From Olsenella sp. Marseille-P4559 (GTDB lineage Bacteria > Actinomycetota > Coriobacteriia > Coriobacteriales > Atopobiaceae), in the NCBI RefSeq assembly GCF_900605015.1, contig NZ_LR027574.1, positions 1,106,735 to 1,170,734 on the forward strand: DNA of 64,000 nucleotides, given 5' to 3'. The notes beneath the pieces are model-generated. The model worked only from the letters and a program-made list of their open reading frames with translations, was not told where the DNA came from and made no database searches. Positions within the stretch are counted from its first letter, which is position 1. Every line of letters begins with the position of its first letter. Of this stretch, positions 25,547-34,528 are shown piece by piece. The translations under genes were made by a program, and so were the position numbers.

Positions 25547-26614
25547 CTAGTCCAAAGGCGACATGCGCGAACGCATGTACTCATCCTGCCAGGCCTGGCT
25601 CGCTATCTCATGGGTGCATCTCCCGTCCTGGCGCGGATGCACAAGGTACACGCAAGCGGCATCTTCTTTGGTCTGCACCACGAAGGAAAAGCCCTCAATA
25701 TTGCTCGCCGCGCCCCAACGGCCCCGAGAGTCCATGGCCACGAAGGACATATCGCCCGCATGTCCACGACGGGCCTTGAGCTTCTCGGTAAAGATGCCTA
25801 TCGCCTGCTCACAAGCGCGCTGGGGATGCAAGCCGTTACCCATGAGTCGGACGATCTCGTAACCAACGCAACCCTTCATTACGTCCTCGCCCAAGCCTGT
25901 TGAGGCGGCGGCCCCCACGGCGGAATCCGCGTAGAAGCCCGCCCCCGGAATGGGGGAATCGCCCACGCGACCGGGGCGTTTCATGAAAAGCCCGCTCGTT
26001 GAGGTGGCAGCGGCCATGGAGCCTGTGGCGTCCAAGCACACCACGCCCACGGTGTCGTGGCCGCAGGGGCTAGTGTCCTCTTGGTCAATGCCCACTCGCG
26101 ACGGGACGGTGTCCGATACTGCCCCCTGTACGACGCCGCGAGCCCTCTCCTCAATGGCTTCGGGCTCCCCCAGACAATGGGCATCCTGAGAGAGACGCCC
26201 CCCTTCCTCGGCAACCCGACGAGCATAGAGCTTCTTGGCGCGATCAGTGAGCATGTTCTTGCGCTCGAAGCCCGCCCGATCGGCAAACTTCTCTGCACCC
26301 GCACCCACTAGAAAGTTGTTTGTGTTACCTGTGGAAAGCGCACGAGCAACACATATGGGGTTTGAAAAGTTCTTGAGCGCGGCCACAGCGCCGAACTCAA
26401 GAGTGTCCCCATTCATAAACGCCGCATCGAGTTCGACCTCCATCTCCTCGTTAGGCAGGCCTCCGTAACCGACCGACTTATAGTACGGAAAGTCCTCGAC
26501 ATCACGGATGGCGAGCTCAACGGCATCGCCTGCGAGCCCACCCTGCCCAAGCACGCCACTCGCTCTTTCAATGCCCTCAAGGGCCATACGCCAAGTTGCG
26601 ATGATTCCCCACAT
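25547..26614 (-). CDS. Glycosylasparaginase / isoaspartyl-type Ntn hydrolase
   Basis: 355 residues of the N4-(beta-N-acetylglucosaminyl)-L-asparaginase family, which cleaves GlcNAc-Asn to aspartate and glucosaminylamine (to GlcNAc). The autocatalytic site is HDTVGVVCLD, predicting cleavage before Thr188, which becomes the nucleophile. The substrate loop GRVGDSPIPGAG is characteristic of glycosylasparaginases rather than plain L-asparaginases. No signal peptide is seen, so the enzyme is cytoplasmic. The start has GGGAGAG upstream. It lies downstream of a lactose-family PTS, which suggests uptake of a GlcNAc-Asn-like glycoside, although its distance (162 bp) and a possible terminator leave room for separate control. 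Confidence 0.88.
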   Translation of the reverse strand: MWGIIATWRMALEGIERASGVLGQGGLAGDAVELAIRDVEDFPYYKSVGYGGLPNEEMEVELDAAFMNGDTLEFGAVAALKNFSNPICVARALSTGNTNNFLVGAGAEKFADRAGFERKNMLTDRAKKLYARRVAEEGGRLSQDAHCLGEPEAIEERARGVVQGAVSDTVPSRVGIDQEDTSPCGHDTVGVVCLDATGSMAAATSTSGLFMKRPGRVGDSPIPGAGFYADSAVGAAASTGLGEDVMKGCVGYEIVRLMGNGLHPQRACEQAIGIFTEKLKARRGHAGDMSFVAMDSRGRWGAASNIEGFSFVVQTKEDAACVYLVHPRQDGRCTHEIASQAWQDEYMRSRMSPLD

Positions 26615-26691
26615 AAGGTACTCTCCCAGCCGCTTACAGCGCCCATCTCCTGCTCCAGCATTGTCCAAAGTCCCGGGCACCCGTAGTAAAA

Positions 26692-26726
26692 GGGTCGCGC
26701 CCCACGACGGGCCGAAGGACGCGACC
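26692..26726 (-). terminator. Possible terminator between EIIC and the glycosylasparaginase gene
   Basis: On the minus strand GGTCGCG (26726-26720) can pair with CGCGACC (26699-26693), followed by CTTTTAC. The loop is long and the T-run short, so it may give partial attenuation rather than full stop. Confidence 0.35.
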
Positions 26727-26776
26727 GGACATTACGATTGCTCCAACGCACATCCCGTAAGGAGGCCTAGCAAGGC

Positions 26777-28138
26777 TTACAGGTCATCGAAGGAGAGGTC
26801 GTCCAGGTCGATGTCATCGTCGGATATTGCACCCTCAACAGCGCTCTGCTCTTCGCGCAGGTACTGATTGTCGATGACCTTGATGAAGGGCAGATAGACG
26901 AAAACCCCCATTGCCAAGAGTAGTATCTGCAAGGCTCCACCAGCCCAGTTAGTTGCCAGAACGCCGGAAATGCCAAGGGGCATAGTCCAAGGAACCTGCA
27001 CGCCCGAGCAGATGGGCACAACCCCCCAAGCCATGGCGAAGTACGAGATGATGATGTTGAGCGAAGGCACCAATATAAACGGCACCGCAATAATCGGGTT
27101 CATGACGATTGGCAGGCCGAACACAATGGGCTCGTTGATGTTGAAGATGCCAGGAACTAGGGCAAGTCGGGAGAGCTGCTTAATTCGAGAGGACTTGCAA
27201 AAGAGAATCATCGCGATCAGAAGGGAAAGCGTCGACCCACAGCCGCCAAACGTGGCGAAGAGGTCTTGGAACTGCTGGCAAATGATATGACCTTGGCCCA
27301 CGCCAGTCTTGAAGAACTCAAGGTTCTCAGCCGAGAGAGTCTGCAGGATGGGATTGTAGACCGCACCTACTACGGAACCACCGTTAATACCAAAGAACCA
27401 GAAGGCGTGCAGGAAAACGTAGGCGAGGAGCATGGCGCCAAGCGTATCGCCCAGACCCAGCAGCGGCGTCTGAAGGAACTTGAACACGAAATCGAACACG
27501 TTGGTGTTGCACATGCCGACGATGAGATTAATAAAGAAGAATACGGCCATCGTAATCGTGATGGGAATCAGCGAGGAGAACGACTCCGTCACCGTGGGAG
27601 GAACGCCGGCGGGCATCTTGATGACCCAACCGCGATTCTTGACCCCAGCATAGAGAGCCGTGGCTCCAAAAGCGCAGAAAATACCAACGAAGATGCCCTT
27701 CGCTCCAACCCAGCCCAGAGGGATACCAGAGAGAACTGCGTCAACCGCCGTCCCGTTCACGTCAACAGTGCCCGATACGGTGAAGGGCATGATGAGAAAC
27801 CATGCCATAAGCGCTGCGGCAGCGGAGAATACCTTGTCGGTCTTGATCTGCGATGCGTAGCTATAGGCGATTCCGAACGTGGCAAACACAGCCATGAGAC
27901 CAAAGGTCACGTCGGAGGGCTTCGATAGGTACGCCCCAAGGTTGTCATCGCCTATGGCGATGCTCTCGCACCATTCGCTAAAACCGGGAACGGGCAGGTT
28001 TCCGATAATCAGGAAAATAGATCCCGCAATCAACAATGGAGTGGAGATGAGAAAGCCGTCACGAATGGCGATGAGGTACTTGTTTTTACCGATGGCCTCG
28101 GCAAGGGGCATAAGAACCTTTTCGATTTTCTCTAACAC
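26777..28138 (-). CDS. PTS EIIC, lactose/cellobiose/chitobiose family
   Basis: The membrane permease of a sugar phosphotransferase system: 453 residues with about ten hydrophobic segments. The family substrate-binding regions are visible (NINEPIVFGLPIVMNP, containing the conserved Glu, and AFWFFGINGGSVVGA). The N-terminus (EKVLMPLAEAIGKNKYLIAIRDGF) is typical of CelB-like proteins. The C-terminus ends in a run of Asp (DDDIDLDDLSFDDL). The start is a GTG with AAGGAGG upstream. Encoded with its own EIIA and EIIB. A beta-linked disaccharide or aryl/amido-glycoside is the likely substrate. Confidence 0.93.
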   Translation of the reverse strand: MLEKIEKVLMPLAEAIGKNKYLIAIRDGFLISTPLLIAGSIFLIIGNLPVPGFSEWCESIAIGDDNLGAYLSKPSDVTFGLMAVFATFGIAYSYASQIKTDKVFSAAAALMAWFLIMPFTVSGTVDVNGTAVDAVLSGIPLGWVGAKGIFVGIFCAFGATALYAGVKNRGWVIKMPAGVPPTVTESFSSLIPITITMAVFFFINLIVGMCNTNVFDFVFKFLQTPLLGLGDTLGAMLLAYVFLHAFWFFGINGGSVVGAVYNPILQTLSAENLEFFKTGVGQGHIICQQFQDLFATFGGCGSTLSLLIAMILFCKSSRIKQLSRLALVPGIFNINEPIVFGLPIVMNPIIAVPFILVPSLNIIISYFAMAWGVVPICSGVQVPWTMPLGISGVLATNWAGGALQILLLAMGVFVYLPFIKVIDNQYLREEQSAVEGAISDDDIDLDDLSFDDL

Positions 28139-28168
28139 AAGGTGCCTCCTTCTCTCGGATACTTTGTG

Positions 28169-28501
28169 CTACTTCCTGTACGACTTAATAAGCTTGATTG
28201 CGTATTTGAGCGATGCCTCACCGTCCATCATGCCGTAGGCAGTCTGATCGAGGAGGCCAACAGGGGTATCGTAGGTTTCCTCGATGCGCTGTTTGGTCTC
28301 CTTGTACTGATAGCTCACCTGTGGACCAAGCAGAACGCATGCGGGATGCTCTTCGGCAACGACCTCATCCACCTTGCCGATGGGATACGCACGCACTTCG
28401 ACGGGCAGGTTGTGAGCATCTCCCACCCCCTGCATGTTCTGCGCGAGCATGCTCGTAGACATACCGGCGCTGCAGAAAAGATAAATCTTCTTGCTTGCCA
28501 T
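28169..28501 (-). CDS. PTS EIIB, lactose/cellobiose family
   Basis: 110 residues. The phosphocysteine is in YLFCSAGMSTSMLA at about residue 10, the standard P-loop-like site of the cellobiose EIIB fold. It carries phosphate from EIIA to the sugar passing through EIIC. The ATG at 28501 has AGAGAGGAAAAGAG upstream. It is 30 bp from the EIIC gene. Confidence 0.94.
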   Translation of the reverse strand: MASKKIYLFCSAGMSTSMLAQNMQGVGDAHNLPVEVRAYPIGKVDEVVAEEHPACVLLGPQVSYQYKETKQRIEETYDTPVGLLDQTAYGMMDGEASLKYAIKLIKSYRK

Positions 28502-28590
28502 CTCTCTTTTCCTCTCTATTTGCGACATCACGGTCACAAGTCCACAGTCGCGGAGACACCGTCTTCGCAAGTTCCCAAAAGCACCCCCTG

Positions 28591-28911
28591 CTAGACCTCT
28601 TGAGCAAACAAATGACGATATACCTCGATAAACTCCTGTGCCATAAGCTTGAAAGACTCTGCGGCCATCAGCTGGTCCTCGGCATGGGAAATAATCAGGG
28701 TCATGTTCACCGGGTCTCCTCCCGCCTCGCGTTGGATGAGCGCGGCATGGACATCATGACCGGCCAAGTACTTCTCATCCCCTTTCTTCATGAGCTCTTC
28801 GGCATGATTGAAGTCACCCTCTCTTGCAGCGCGCACCGCCTCTACGTAGGCACTGCGCGCTCCGCCTACGACAGCGATGATCTGGAAGCTCGTTTTGAAC
28901 AGTTCATCCAT
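28591..28911 (-). CDS. PTS EIIA, lactose/cellobiose family
   Basis: 106 residues of the all-helical PTS EIIA-Lac family. The phosphohistidine is in IISHAEDQLM at about residue 76. The conserved AREGDFNHAEELMKKG segment is present. It starts 2 bp after the regulator gene, so regulator-EIIA-EIIB-EIIC are one transcription unit. Confidence 0.94.
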   Translation of the reverse strand: MDELFKTSFQIIAVVGGARSAYVEAVRAAREGDFNHAEELMKKGDEKYLAGHDVHAALIQREAGGDPVNMTLIISHAEDQLMAAESFKLMAQEFIEVYRHLFAQEV

Positions 28912-28913
28912 CG

Positions 28914-30851
28914 TTACTTTCCTTCCAGCTCGCTCAGGAGAACCTCGTAGCGCCTATCGGCAAGAAGTCTCTGAATGGATCGCTCACTCGTGAGTATCTT
29001 CGTCATCGAGCGATAGAACGACTCTGAGTCGGACCCAGCATCGCGCGAGACGCAAACCATAAACACAGCGCACACTTTGCGACCGCCCCAGTCGATAGCG
29101 TGAGACAGCAGAGCCACAGCGACGAATGTCCTTGGGCTCACCGCTTCAAGAGGATGGGGTAGCGCCACCAGGTTCCCATAGGCCGTCGACGAGGCTCGCT
29201 CGCGGGCCCACACCAGCTCCTGGAAGCTATCTGGGAGCCCAACCGCCTGGGTACAGCGATCGCACAAAAAACTGATGACACCCTCGCGCGTGCCGATCGA
29301 GACGTTTGCAAAGAAGAGCTTGGGAGAGAAGCACTCACTCGTAGATGGCTCCGCGACACGGCGAAGCGCATGTTTCACGTCGGCACTGCTGGTCTCGTCA
29401 ATGAATGGGCTCACGTGGACCACTGGGATAGTGGTACGACGAGCAAGGGGAGCTGTCGTAAAGATGTAATCAACTCCATCAAGCTTGTAGTCATTGAAGT
29501 CGCTGGAGTCGCAGGCATCCACTGCTCCAATGCTGCTAAACTCCTCTTGCAGTTGGTAGGCAAGGAGCCGGGCACCATGTATCCCAGTGTTGCATACCAC
29601 GAGCACGTGCTTCTTGGCCCTCCCTGTCCTAGCCCGCTCGAGTGCTAGCGCAAAAATCAGCGCAACATACCCCATCTCATCATCAGATATCTCCACTTGA
29701 TAGCGCTTCGCAAGCAGGGCGAGCGCATCACCCGCCATCGCAAAGGGCAGAGGATAGTGCGCTCGAATATCCTTCAGCAGAGGGTTTTTTAGCATCATGT
29801 GGTAGCGGAGACGAACTATGAGCGGCATGGTATGCCGCGCAAGGTTCATGCGCAATTCCACATCATTGCGGAAATCAAAGCGAGAGGCCCGCCAAACTGC
29901 CTCAAGCATCTCGGCCGCCAAATTCCAAGCCTCATCCGTCACCTCAAGGCCAGGTTCGGTAGTACCGCCAGATGCGGGCAAGGCATCATCCAAACTAGGC
30001 CCGCATACGCCATCAACCAAGCGCTTGCTCGCCAAATGGATGGCGATATAGGCTATCTCCTCCTCGGGGAGATCAACGGAGAACGACTCCTCGATGGCCT
30101 GAGCCACCAGCACGGCAATGTCCCACTCCCGACTACTCTGCACGTCCTCCATTTGAGAAGTCTCCATGGGCACATAGCAGCCCTTGCCAATACGCACCAA
30201 CGCAATGGCAAGATGGATCACGAGGTTTTGATGTAATACCGGGTTTACCTTGTAGCTCTCGCGCTCAAGCGTGGAATCTACGCAAGCACTTACCTCGTCA
30301 AGCATCGAAGGCGATATCGCACCACCCAGCCCATCGGCCTCAAGACACGCATTGGTAACCGCACCTGCAAGGCAGAGTCGTTTATCGATCTCGCTACCAC
30401 TGACCCGGATGCCGTAGCGAGGACGCCTCTCAACGACGAGACCGAACTTCTCGAATGTACGCTCGAGATTCTGAAGGTCGCTCGAAATGGTAGATCGTGA
30501 AACGAGAAGTAGGCCCGCCAGCTCCTCGAGCGTAATCCAACCAGAACGAGAGAGAAGGTCTTGCTGCAGATAAACCATGCGCTCACTCGGCGTAGAGGGG
30601 AAACGGCCACACGTGTTATGGGAAAGTCGACCCGCAACCCAAGCGTCAAACGCCTGCTGATCGGAAATATTCACGACGTAAGCACCCTGGGCGCGATCAT
30701 ATGAGATGAAGGCGGCGCCCGACATAGAAGCATTCGCCCGATGGATGTTATCGCGCATAGCGCGCTCTTTAACGCCAAGATGGGCAGCAAGGTCTGCCGG
30801 AGAGACGCCCCGCTGACTCAGAAGATGTCGTACAAGCTGGACGTCATTCAT
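28914..30851 (-). CDS. PRD-domain transcriptional activator with PTS EIIB- and EIIA-like domains
   Basis: 645 residues, LicR/MtlR type. Two N-terminal helix-turn-helix segments (about 1-60, and 85-140 with TLEELAGLLLVSRSTISSDLQNL) are followed by PRD1 (phospho-His sites in NLVIHLAIALV and YIAIHLASKR), PRD2 (LARHTMPLIVRL), an EIIB-like domain (LVVCNTGIHGARLL) and an EIIA-Fru/Ntr-like domain with NLVALPHP. The second His expected in PRD2 is replaced (EMGYVALIFALALER). The ATG at 30851 has AGGTGGG upstream. It presumably activates the adjacent PTS genes when the sugar is present. Confidence 0.9.
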   Translation of the reverse strand: MNDVQLVRHLLSQRGVSPADLAAHLGVKERAMRDNIHRANASMSGAAFISYDRAQGAYVVNISDQQAFDAWVAGRLSHNTCGRFPSTPSERMVYLQQDLLSRSGWITLEELAGLLLVSRSTISSDLQNLERTFEKFGLVVERRPRYGIRVSGSEIDKRLCLAGAVTNACLEADGLGGAISPSMLDEVSACVDSTLERESYKVNPVLHQNLVIHLAIALVRIGKGCYVPMETSQMEDVQSSREWDIAVLVAQAIEESFSVDLPEEEIAYIAIHLASKRLVDGVCGPSLDDALPASGGTTEPGLEVTDEAWNLAAEMLEAVWRASRFDFRNDVELRMNLARHTMPLIVRLRYHMMLKNPLLKDIRAHYPLPFAMAGDALALLAKRYQVEISDDEMGYVALIFALALERARTGRAKKHVLVVCNTGIHGARLLAYQLQEEFSSIGAVDACDSSDFNDYKLDGVDYIFTTAPLARRTTIPVVHVSPFIDETSSADVKHALRRVAEPSTSECFSPKLFFANVSIGTREGVISFLCDRCTQAVGLPDSFQELVWARERASSTAYGNLVALPHPLEAVSPRTFVAVALLSHAIDWGGRKVCAVFMVCVSRDAGSDSESFYRSMTKILTSERSIQRLLADRRYEVLLSELEGK

Positions 30852-30960
30852 CCCGTTACCCACCTCCTCCAGTTGTCCTCATGCTACTCACACAGAACCC
30901 CTCTCTCAAGGCTGTGTGATGCCGCCTCTCGCGGCAACAATCCTGTACAAAACAATTGGT

Positions 30961-31042
30961 GGAAGCACTTCCACTACCATCACAGCTGGCAAATCGCCTG
31001 GAATCGCTAGCTCTCATCGCAAGGCATGAGACCGTGCTACAA
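30961..31042. repeat. 82-bp direct repeat, left copy
   Basis: Identical base for base to 33040-33121 and directly abutting the IS1634-like element. It includes the palindromic start GGAAGCACTTCC and ends CCGTGCTACAA. IS1634-type elements are known for unusually long, variable target duplications, so this is the likely target-site duplication. Confidence 0.85.
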
Positions 31043-33039
31043 CCTGACTTTTGCAATACAAGAAGGCCGTTTACCCTATATGAGCTGGATAAACGGCCTC
31101 TCCGTCAGCGACATTCCTTGTAGTGCAACGACCTAGCTCCTCGGCTTTTTCACAACCGACATCACCTTGTTCATCTGGGACTTCGTCATGGCCTCGCGGG
31201 ACAGATCGATTCCGATGACCTTGCAGAGCGCGTCGGTCAGGTCGGTGCGGCAGTCGAAGTGGTGAACGTTGGCGTCAAGTCGGTGCCCCACCATGTTGGA
31301 TAGCGCCTCGGCGACGGCCCCGGCCGAGGGGCGTGAGCCCGTCAAGCGCTCGACGTCGGCCTGCATGAGGCGCACAATCGTGAGCGCCACGTAGCAGACG
31401 AGGAAGTACGCGCGGACGTGCGGCTCTGTCCACACACAGACGGGGCGCGCATCCATGGTCCCCTTGAGCACGCGGAAGGACCCCTCGATGCGGGCGAGCC
31501 CCCGGTAGGCTTCGATGACCTCGCGCTCGGACCACCCCTGCTCGCTCGTGATGATGCAGTAGTAGCCGTCCATGGCCGCGTCGGCCGCGATCCTGTCCTC
31601 GTCAAGCACCCAGTTGTGGTCGGCCTTCTCACCGGTCGCCTTCACGACCGGCACGTCCTTGGCGTACTTGATCGAGGCCTTGCACGATGCAGCCGGCGTG
31701 TCGCCGCGCTCGATGGCGGCCTTGGATTTCTCGATGACCTTGGCCCGCTCGCGGCGGGCGCGCTCGCAGAAGTCACGCGACCAGAAGGCGACCTCCTTGA
31801 CGGGCACCATGACCTTGTGCTTCTTGCCATCCCCGCCAGTTACGCAGATTGCTTTGTCGGCGATGCGGCTCTTCACCCCGAATGAGCCCGAATCCGTCTC
31901 GGCGCATCCTGTCTCGTCGAGCACCCAGGCCCTGAGCTTTCCCGTGGCCTTGCGGACCGATTGGCTGAAGACGAAGCCGTTGCCGTCAAGCGTGCAGGCG
32001 GCAATGTTGGTCGATGTGTCAAGCCCCTTGTCAGCAACCACAACCACCCGCTCGCCGTCGGGGTTCGCCGCGTCGCGCACACCCGCCTTCTCCATCATGG
32101 GAAGCATGGTCGACATGTCGTTGATGTTTCCGGGGAACAACTCGTAGTCCAGCGGGATCCCCTGTGCGTCAAGGAGCAGCCCCATCTGCACGATCGCCTC
32201 GGGACGATGCTCTTTGGACACGCCCCTCTTGCGCAGGCCCTCTTCGCCCTCGCCGTCGATCTCGAAGTAGTAGTTGGTGACATCGTAGTACAGCCGCGTG
32301 CGGTCTCGTGGGCCGCGTGCCTCCTCGAGCGAGGCGTTCATGTGCTTGACGAGCGCTTCGGCGTTGGCGTCAAGGTGGTCGAGTGAGCGGCACACGTCGT
32401 CGAGCGAGAAGCCGCACTTACGCGGGAAACGTTCCTTGGCGGCGAACGCCTGCTTTTTGGAGCCGGGGTCGGACATCCGGTTCCAGCACAGCAGCTCCAG
32501 GATTCGACACGGGTCGTATGCAAAGCCGCGCGCGGTCCGCTTGCGCTCGAAGAACTGGCCTATCCCGAGGTCGCGGTGGAAGTAGGCACTCGGCACCGCG
32601 GCGCCCATCTCCACGCGGCCCTCTGTGCGCTTGTCTATCTTCTTGGCGGCCGACAGCCTGACGATCACCTTGGCGGGCTCGGCCGCCGCCTCGGCGTTGC
32701 GCCTGGCGACCTCGGCCTTCCAGAACGCGATCGGGTCCGGGCAGCCGTCGCCGGCGAGCTCGTCCACATACCCGATGGACTCCAGGTGCCTCGTCCTCGT
32801 CTTGCCGCCGGCTCGGTAGTTCTCGCCGATGGACAGGTAGGCCCGCCCGTTCTTGCGCCTGTCTTTCCTGAGGTACACGATTCCGCTCCTGACATGCGGT
32901 TGTATATGCCCCGTTCTGTCACAATGCCACGCGTTGACACACGCACAAAGTCATATTTTCTTGACAAAAAGAAAGGTCCTTGCGGACCTTTGAGCTGGGC
33001 GTTTGAAAATGGAGGTCAGCTATATAGCTGCAAAACTCG
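31043..33039 (-). mobile_element. IS1634-family insertion sequence
   Basis: About 2.0 kb bounded by the two 82-bp direct repeats. Short imperfect terminal inverted repeats are visible: CTGACTTTTGCA at the left end and, read inward from the right, CCGAGTTTTGCA (10 of 12 match). The single transposase gene fills most of it. A hairpin GGCCGTTTA/TAAACGGCC lies at 31065-31098 after the gene, and a perfect palindrome AAAGGTCC...GGACCTTT at 32972-32991 lies before it; such structures may block read-through transcription. It separates mupG from the PRD-PTS genes. Confidence 0.85.
31133..32878 (-). CDS. IS1634-family transposase (DDE, IS4-like)
   Basis: 581 residues, intact. Acidic catalytic positions can be proposed in the YYDVTNYYFEI segment, in VVVADKGLDTSTN and in the C-terminal YRGLARIEGSFRVLKGTM (YREK-like motif of the IS4 superfamily). 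The start is a GTG with AGGAGCGG upstream. No frameshift or stop is seen, so the element may still be active. Confidence 0.92.
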   Translation of the reverse strand: MYLRKDRRKNGRAYLSIGENYRAGGKTRTRHLESIGYVDELAGDGCPDPIAFWKAEVARRNAEAAAEPAKVIVRLSAAKKIDKRTEGRVEMGAAVPSAYFHRDLGIGQFFERKRTARGFAYDPCRILELLCWNRMSDPGSKKQAFAAKERFPRKCGFSLDDVCRSLDHLDANAEALVKHMNASLEEARGPRDRTRLYYDVTNYYFEIDGEGEEGLRKRGVSKEHRPEAIVQMGLLLDAQGIPLDYELFPGNINDMSTMLPMMEKAGVRDAANPDGERVVVVADKGLDTSTNIAACTLDGNGFVFSQSVRKATGKLRAWVLDETGCAETDSGSFGVKSRIADKAICVTGGDGKKHKVMVPVKEVAFWSRDFCERARRERAKVIEKSKAAIERGDTPAASCKASIKYAKDVPVVKATGEKADHNWVLDEDRIAADAAMDGYYCIITSEQGWSEREVIEAYRGLARIEGSFRVLKGTMDARPVCVWTEPHVRAYFLVCYVALTIVRLMQADVERLTGSRPSAGAVAEALSNMVGHRLDANVHHFDCRTDLTDALCKVIGIDLSREAMTKSQMNKVMSVVKKPRS

Positions 33040-33121
33040 GGAAGCACTTCCACTACCATCACAGCTGGCAAATCGCCTGGAATCGCTAGCTCTCATCGCA
33101 AGGCATGAGACCGTGCTACAA
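33040..33121. repeat. 82-bp direct repeat, right copy
   Basis: Exact copy of 30961-31042, on the other side of the insertion element. It probably represents the duplicated target in the former mupG to PRD-regulator intergenic region. Confidence 0.85.
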
Positions 33122-33214
33122 TGGGTCAGTCTCATGCCGAACGGCGGCCAACTACGGACCTCGTAGGATGACGGATAGTGAATGGTCACTCACTGCGCTA
33201 AGTAGACGATGTTC

Positions 33215-34303
33215 CTAACGAACAAACCCAAACGGATACTCGGATTTGATGTAATCCAGCAGGAATAGCTCCTCCGAGGGAATACGCCCTACGCGGTTGC
33301 GCGTACCATCGTTGGGCATGTCGCGCAAAGCGATGTGCAGTTCGCCACGGTAATGCGCAAGGCTATCGTTCACCACAAGCACGTCGCCACGGTGGAATAC
33401 CTCCGTCTTCGCATCGCGTGCGGGCACAGGGCGGTCACGGAAATTCAAGCGAGGCAGGCTCGACCGTAGTAGGTAGTCCGAAGAGTCAGACCGCTCAGTG
33501 TGGTCGTAACCCCATAGCACCTCGCGTTCTTCTGCAGTAGCGCCCGGATCAAGTTCGATGCGCAGGGTGGTACGTGTGGTATCCACCGCGGCTAAGGTGG
33601 CAAGTTCCTCCTCGCTGGCAAACGCGTTGCCAATGAGTATGTCATCGACCAAGTCGGTGGCAATCAAGTGGCGCAGTTGCAGATCAATGGCACGATGGCG
33701 GTCATCCTCGCAAGTGGGCAGACCCGCGAACACCTGCCAAGGGCCGAAGGTGTTGGACTGCTGACTTGAGACAAAAGCCGCTGTCTGGAAGCCTTGGGCC
33801 TTATACGAGGCAGAGAGTTCCACGAAGCGCTTCTCCGACATACCCGTAAAGGGCTCGGGATAGAAGTTGGCGCACGTAATCATGTTTCTGCTATCCGCGC
33901 CACGCTGAACCAGAAGACTCAGGGGGAGGTTGCAGCTGCCGTTGAACTCAACCTTAATGCCAGACCGATTGCGCGTTAGCAGGATGTCGCCCGTGTCGCC
34001 AAAATGACCATCCAGGCGGATGATGTCCACGCCCAGCTTCTTAAAGGGGTCTAGGTTGCCCGGCGTAGCGCCCAGACGGTCAAACACCTGCTCGTTGGTA
34101 TCGACGGCAACCTCGAAACCAAGATCGTGAGCGTGTCTAATGAAGCCAGAGAACTCTTTGATAACTTCCTGGGGGTCCTTTTGGACCGAAAGCAGGCAGG
34201 TGAAGATGCGGCTAAAACCATATCGCTCCGCAAGCTCCATATATGCGAAATCATCCTGCGGATTAGAGTGCTCAGGGTAGAGAGAGATTCCAAGGCGATG
34301 CAT
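33215..34303 (-). CDS. mupG: MupG-type 6-phospho-N-acetylmuramidase (DUF871 family)
   Basis: 362 residues of the DUF871/MupG family: a TIM-barrel N-terminal domain (LGISLYPEHSNPQDDFAYMELAERYGFSRIF, VDTNEQVFDRLG, IIRLDGHFG, LPTCEDDRHRA) and a C-terminal cyclophilin-like beta domain (RGDVLVVNDSLAHYRGELHIAL). In Staphylococcus MupG cleaves MurNAc-6-phosphate-GlcNAc delivered by a PTS during cell-wall recycling. The ATG has AAGGGAG upstream. It is upstream of the PRD-PTS cluster on the same strand, now separated by the IS element, and divergent from cutC. The substrate here could equally be another 6-phospho-disaccharide. Confidence 0.85.
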   Translation of the reverse strand: MHRLGISLYPEHSNPQDDFAYMELAERYGFSRIFTCLLSVQKDPQEVIKEFSGFIRHAHDLGFEVAVDTNEQVFDRLGATPGNLDPFKKLGVDIIRLDGHFGDTGDILLTRNRSGIKVEFNGSCNLPLSLLVQRGADSRNMITCANFYPEPFTGMSEKRFVELSASYKAQGFQTAAFVSSQQSNTFGPWQVFAGLPTCEDDRHRAIDLQLRHLIATDLVDDILIGNAFASEEELATLAAVDTTRTTLRIELDPGATAEEREVLWGYDHTERSDSSDYLLRSSLPRLNFRDRPVPARDAKTEVFHRGDVLVVNDSLAHYRGELHIALRDMPNDGTRNRVGRIPSEELFLLDYIKSEYPFGFVR

Positions 34304-34359
34304 GTGCCGTGCTCCCTTCTGTTAGTCGGCACCTCATGCCGGACGATAAGACGCGACCA

Positions 34360-34373
34360 GGAAGGCGCCTTCC
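34360..34373. promoter_or_regulatory. Palindrome GGAAGGCGCCTTCC in the mupG-cutC divergent region
   Basis: A perfect 14-bp palindrome lying 57 bp from the mupG start. Its half-sites resemble GTGGAAG-CA-CTTCCAC at the start of the 82-bp repeat upstream of the PRD operon (30959-30974), so the same regulator might bind both. No consensus is known to me. Confidence 0.35.
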
Positions 34374-34528
34374 CAGTCATTGTGGCAGCCACGCAAGGCT
34401 CGCTCAATCGAACGCGATGCCGCATGTGGCGGCAGCTAACGTGCACAATGCACGGGCAAAGAGCGACCTGGGAGGAGTACGCTCTACCAGGAATCAAACC
34501 ATTGGAAGAAAGATCGAGGGAGAGTACC

